From Patescibacteria group bacterium (GTDB lineage: Bacteria > Patescibacteriota > Dojkabacteria > SC72): a stretch of 6,559 nucleotides of DNA. The first letter of the stretch is position 1, and each line of letters begins with the position of its first letter. The stretch is from contig DOZG01000063.1 of the NCBI GenBank assembly GCA_003518125.1, positions 738 through 7,296 of the forward strand, in the 5' to 3' direction. Of this stretch, positions 5,201-6,559 are shown in pieces. The notes below the pieces were generated by a model. That model ran no database searches. It had not been told where the DNA came from and saw nothing but the letters and a program-made list of their open reading frames with translations. A program made the position numbers and the translations under genes.

Positions 5201-6559
5201 TATCTGGTGTAAGTGTAACAGATGTTGGAGCAGTTAAAACCGTGTATTGTGATAACGGAGCGGAATACCCAGTCTCTACAGCATCACTATTCTTAGCTTT
5301 CACTCTAAATGTATACTCCGTATTACTATCCAATCCAGTCACTGCTATTCCCGATGCCCCTCCTAACTGTGCATATGTAAGCCATACTGGAGCAACATCT
5401 AGTGTTCCGGTCAATGTAATATATTTAGAGGTGTTGACTTCTTCAACTACGTATAGGGTAGAGGAAGGATTACTGTAAGGATTAATTATCACTGTCATTC
5501 CACTCTCAGATACACTTGTAATTGATGACATTGCTGGTTGTGTTGCTTTTGTATATTTTGATACTTCGCCTGAATATGCTGTCTCAACTGAATCGTAGTT
5601 TCTAGCCTTTGCTTTGAATGTATACTCTGTATTTGGAATTAGATTGATAGAAGTGTCTGTATCGGTTGCAACCCAAGTATCTATACCTTCAGAGCAACTA
5701 CCACTTACACATTCAAAATATATCCCTGATGATCCTTGTGCTAAATTATTCACTCCTGTTACTCCAAGCATAATGGTAGTATCTGTAAAATCTGATACTG
5801 ATAAGTTTGGTGCTACTGCTTTTGTCCATACTTCTTGTGTAGCTGAGTATCCTGTTTCCACTGCATCCCCATTTCTAGCTTTCACTTGGTATGTATACCC
5901 TGTATTGTTGTCCAAGCCGGTAGAGATATCCGTATCAGTTGTAATCCATGCGTTTATACCACTATCTCCACTGGCTTCTGTACAATCAAAGTAATATCCT
6001 GAACTTCCAGATAGAATATTTGCAACAGTAGAGGCAGTTAAATCTACAGTATCAACTGTGGATGAATAGCCTACAATATTTGGTGTAGATATAAGTGTAT
6101 ATGCTGTCGCCGTAGCCGAGAACTCACTATCCCCATGCACATTGTATGCTGTAAATTTACGAGTATATTGAGTATTTTCAGAAAGAGTTGATTCTAAACA
6201 ACTAGATATATTAGGTGATGCACATGTAACCTTTAAAGCGTCAAGGGTGTCATATACCTTAAATCCCTGTTCATCACTCGAATTATCTGTAAAATTCCAA
6301 GTAATACTAGTGGTAGAGGTAGGGGTCGCTGCTTGGGCAGTAGGTGCATCTGGTACTGGGCTTTCTTCTGATCCCAAGGAGGTGCTTTGTGAGGCCTTCC
6401 TTTTAGCAAAGATCGTTGTTAGATATGGTGGTAGGTTACTCGAACTGGCTGCACTCCAGGTTATAGTATGACTATGATTGGCTGTACCATTAAAGTTTCC
6501 AGATTCATACCAAAGAGCAGATAGAGTGGAAACGCTTCCTGTGTTTCTAGAACCAGAGT
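2265..6559 (-). CDS. giant Fn3-repeat surface protein with multi-pass, CarboxypepD_reg-like C-terminus (5' end outside window)
   Basis: The last 1430 codons of a very large envelope protein; the frame is open to the right edge. Residues here are numbered from a TTG at 6375-6377, which is not a credible start because it has no ribosome site and coding sequence continues 60 codons upstream. Order: a segment with HSHTITW and NLPPYLTTIFAKR (upstream of residue 1); nine Fn3-like repeats (about 9-854); a beta-rich Cys-containing module (855-1015); an acidic/Ile hinge (1018-1036); a membrane helix (about 1088-1112) followed by RRKK; a carboxypeptidase-regulatory-like domain (about 1124-1186, TVTDSNGIFVSKLDSGKYTIKV); two helices (1233-1260, 1267-1288); and a second such domain (about 1294-1346, RVTDKKGKFRFVCKKGKYSL). 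It ends with TGA. No LPXTG sorting signal is present, so the helices are the anchor. The likely role is adhesion or cell-surface structure, inferred from architecture that resembles giant proteins of candidate phyla radiation bacteria. Confidence 0.88.
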   Translation of the reverse strand, partial: SGSRNTGSVSTLSALWYESGNFNGTANHSHTITWSAASSSNLPPYLTTIFAKRKASQSTSLGSEESPVPDAPTAQAATPTSTTSITWNFTDNSSDEQGFKVYDTLDALKVTCASPNISSCLESTLSENTQYTRKFTAYNVHGDSEFSATATAYTLISTPNIVGYSSTVDTVDLTASTVANILSGSSGYYFDCTEASGDSGINAWITTDTDISTGLDNNTGYTYQVKARNGDAVETGYSATQEVWTKAVAPNLSVSDFTDTTIMLGVTGVNNLAQGSSGIYFECVSGSCSEGIDTWVATDTDTSINLIPNTEYTFKAKARNYDSVETAYSGEVSKYTKATQPAMSSITSVSESGMTVIINPYSNPSSTLYVVEEVNTSKYITLTGTLDVAPVWLTYAQLGGASGIAVTGLDSNTEYTFRVKAKNSDAVETGYSAPLSQYTVLTAPTSVTLTPDTDTDTTIDWRLITTESGYDGIKVYDESNTLVKTCIVANGTMCQESGLTPNTLYTRKLTIYSTHSESGYSNTLSVRTHAQDISITSSSAVNDYEVSLTIDLGDNPAGTNIQIYEDNLSKYYDDTLGVLVVGESQFIPSQNTITISGLSPNTVYTFKVRAIDEESNPTTWSATNNVRTHAEIPNIVTTTPTSTTAGSITIDMGDNPAGTRISIFETGTEKYLSSTTNTLEDSKDVFVLVGDTITVNSLLPNTSYSFKVKAYNEADVVTEFSDEVTLTTLIQSPTVSTTNITSSTADIVISDLSNITEGNSGAYVEDIAIWNQSLNQTVTGLNPNSVNTFRVMARNQNSIETSYVSSSSVTTLANTPVISTVTKLSSTTARVFLSLNGNPSTTQIAIRDRVSGLYVNTNGTLQTSPVWQTYTQWGGSSGKYITGIDTVRQLGFEAKARNRDSIETGFSDAVYIGTGAVIVNAPEDISLILKEDTDLDVTVTGLLGVQDIQITKDDYLLLDLSVSFEEDRDWSDVVVDADFVNGKAVVKMNEDHGVTEPFTMYVVMKDSNAFRICPQATTLDEVSSNCVEGVLVSDDFPQEVDVEGDTVTISQAKIDGVYYWIADGLTGTGCMGEMIDPEETIIIDEEEIIIIDEEDNISSDSILNTIVGKAIGIAEEAVLSSSEVLDNTIIGTLNEEQLTNVVNTTTTATITIGVATTGLSQTFYLLLHFINGLLNALGFRRKKIPFGYVYDSKSKNPIRNAVVRIFKGGKLLETTVTDSNGIFVSKLDSGKYTIKVKKNGYEFPSSLVKGKDDYPLKHIYKGGVLKKSDNLEITVSIPLDPKELKDWRRVLVILKSVLSVSFSIFNLVLFGFGVSMLIYTYYKYQDAFNLYIVLLYIPALYFLSTSLFNRKSKYGQLVDPNGRPITNKEILLVENEFENVVDKRVTDKKGKFRFVCKKGKYSLTMGKDVLVENIVIKKDGKLFAKRVVVE
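2340..3116 (-). other. membrane-anchor region: three helices and two CarboxypepD_reg-like domains
   Basis: This part of the surface protein holds helix 1 (3042-3116), the first carboxypeptidase-regulatory-like domain (2820-3008), helices 2 and 3 (2598-2681 and 2514-2579) and the second domain (2340-2498). Basic residues flank the cytoplasmic ends: RRKK after helix 1, KDWRR before helix 2 and NRKSK after helix 3, while the short loop between helices 2 and 3 (YYKYQDAF) is nearly neutral. The positive-inside rule therefore puts both beta domains inside the cell and the Fn3 array outside. Both domains show the family pattern of an opening G-x-(V/L)-x-D, a central T-D-x-x-G-x-F and a closing K-x-G-K-Y-(T/S). 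Confidence 0.7.
3274..3341 (-). repeat. 24-bp tandem repeat coding for an acidic/isoleucine hinge
   Basis: Two adjacent 24-base copies at 3274-3297 and 3298-3321 differ at a single base, and a degraded third copy continues to about 3341. The unit is a multiple of three and encodes an 8-residue block, giving TIIIDEEEIIIIDEED across the junction. It lies between the extracellular beta-rich module and the first membrane helix of the surface protein. The near-identity of the two copies contrasts with the divergent Fn3 array and suggests a recent slippage duplication in a linker that tolerates length change. Confidence 0.8.
3816..6353 (-). repeat. array of nine Fn3-like repeats within the surface protein
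   Basis: The repeats are 83-103 residues each and divide the DNA roughly at 6093-6353, 5820-6092, 5547-5819, 5238-5546, 4971-5237, 4671-4970, 4371-4670, 4122-4370 and 3816-4121. Each begins near a Pro-rich linker (TPN, APN, APT, IPN, SPT, TPV) and most carry the Fn3 late-strand signature L-x-P-N-T-x-Y-T-F-x-V-K-A-x-N, for example LIPNTEYTFKAKARN in the third. Five repeats share a KARN-x-D-x-(V/I)-E-T-x-(Y/F)-S ending. The ninth has lost the PNT-x-Y part (IDTVRQLGFEAKARN) and the eighth has Asn in place of the core Tyr. The repeats are divergent, so this is an old array and not a recent tandem expansion. Confidence 0.85.

Noticed and set aside
6375..6377. TTG as the start of the surface-protein gene
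   Set aside because: No Shine-Dalgarno precedes it (the upstream bases are pyrimidine-rich CACCTCC), and the same frame stays open and protein-like to the window edge, so it is an internal leucine codon.
3088..6471. Several plus-strand open frames of 61-130 codons opposite the surface-protein gene
   Set aside because: They are antisense shadows of a Thr/Ser/Val-rich coding sequence; their Val/Ser-rich translations have no domain features and they lack ribosome sites.

Overview
The window is AT-rich bacterial DNA holding five genes: three protein genes on the minus strand side plus a tRNA, and one plus-strand gene. The layout suggests a member of the candidate phyla radiation (Patescibacteria), possibly near Dojkabacteria or Microgenomates. 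The grounds are a very large Fn3-repeat surface protein with a membrane-embedded C-terminus and carboxypeptidase-regulatory-like domains, a tRNA without an encoded CCA end, and the general composition. This placement is an inference from protein style, not from a phylogenetic marker. UGA, read as a stop at the end of the large gene, fits the standard bacterial code there.

Left part (1-632, minus): the N-terminal 210 residues of an RmuC-family protein, cut by the window edge, with a membrane anchor, a coiled coil and a PD-(D/E)XK-like core. A 59-base divergent gap separates it from a plus-strand gene (692-1900) for a 12-helix flippase of the MATE/Wzx (MOP) type. The flippase converges on a minus-strand cluster.

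Middle (1921-2192, minus): tRNA-Val(CAC), preceded with zero spacing by a 65-codon gene for a small two-helix membrane protein. The two are almost certainly on one transcript.

Right part (2265-6559, minus): the last 1430 codons of a giant surface protein whose start lies beyond the right edge. Reading from N to C it has an LPPYLTTIFAKR-type segment, nine Fn3-like repeats in recognisable subfamilies, a Cys-containing beta-rich module and an acidic/isoleucine tandem-repeat hinge. These are followed by one membrane helix, a carboxypeptidase-regulatory-like domain, a two-helix hairpin and a second such domain at the C-terminus. By the positive-inside rule the two terminal beta domains lie in the cytoplasm, which is the most unusual feature of the window.

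The flippase and the surface protein could both serve the cell envelope (lipid-linked glycan export and a surface adhesin or layer component), but nothing in the sequence ties them together directly. No CRISPR array, insertion sequence, phage gene, riboswitch or convincing intrinsic terminator was seen.
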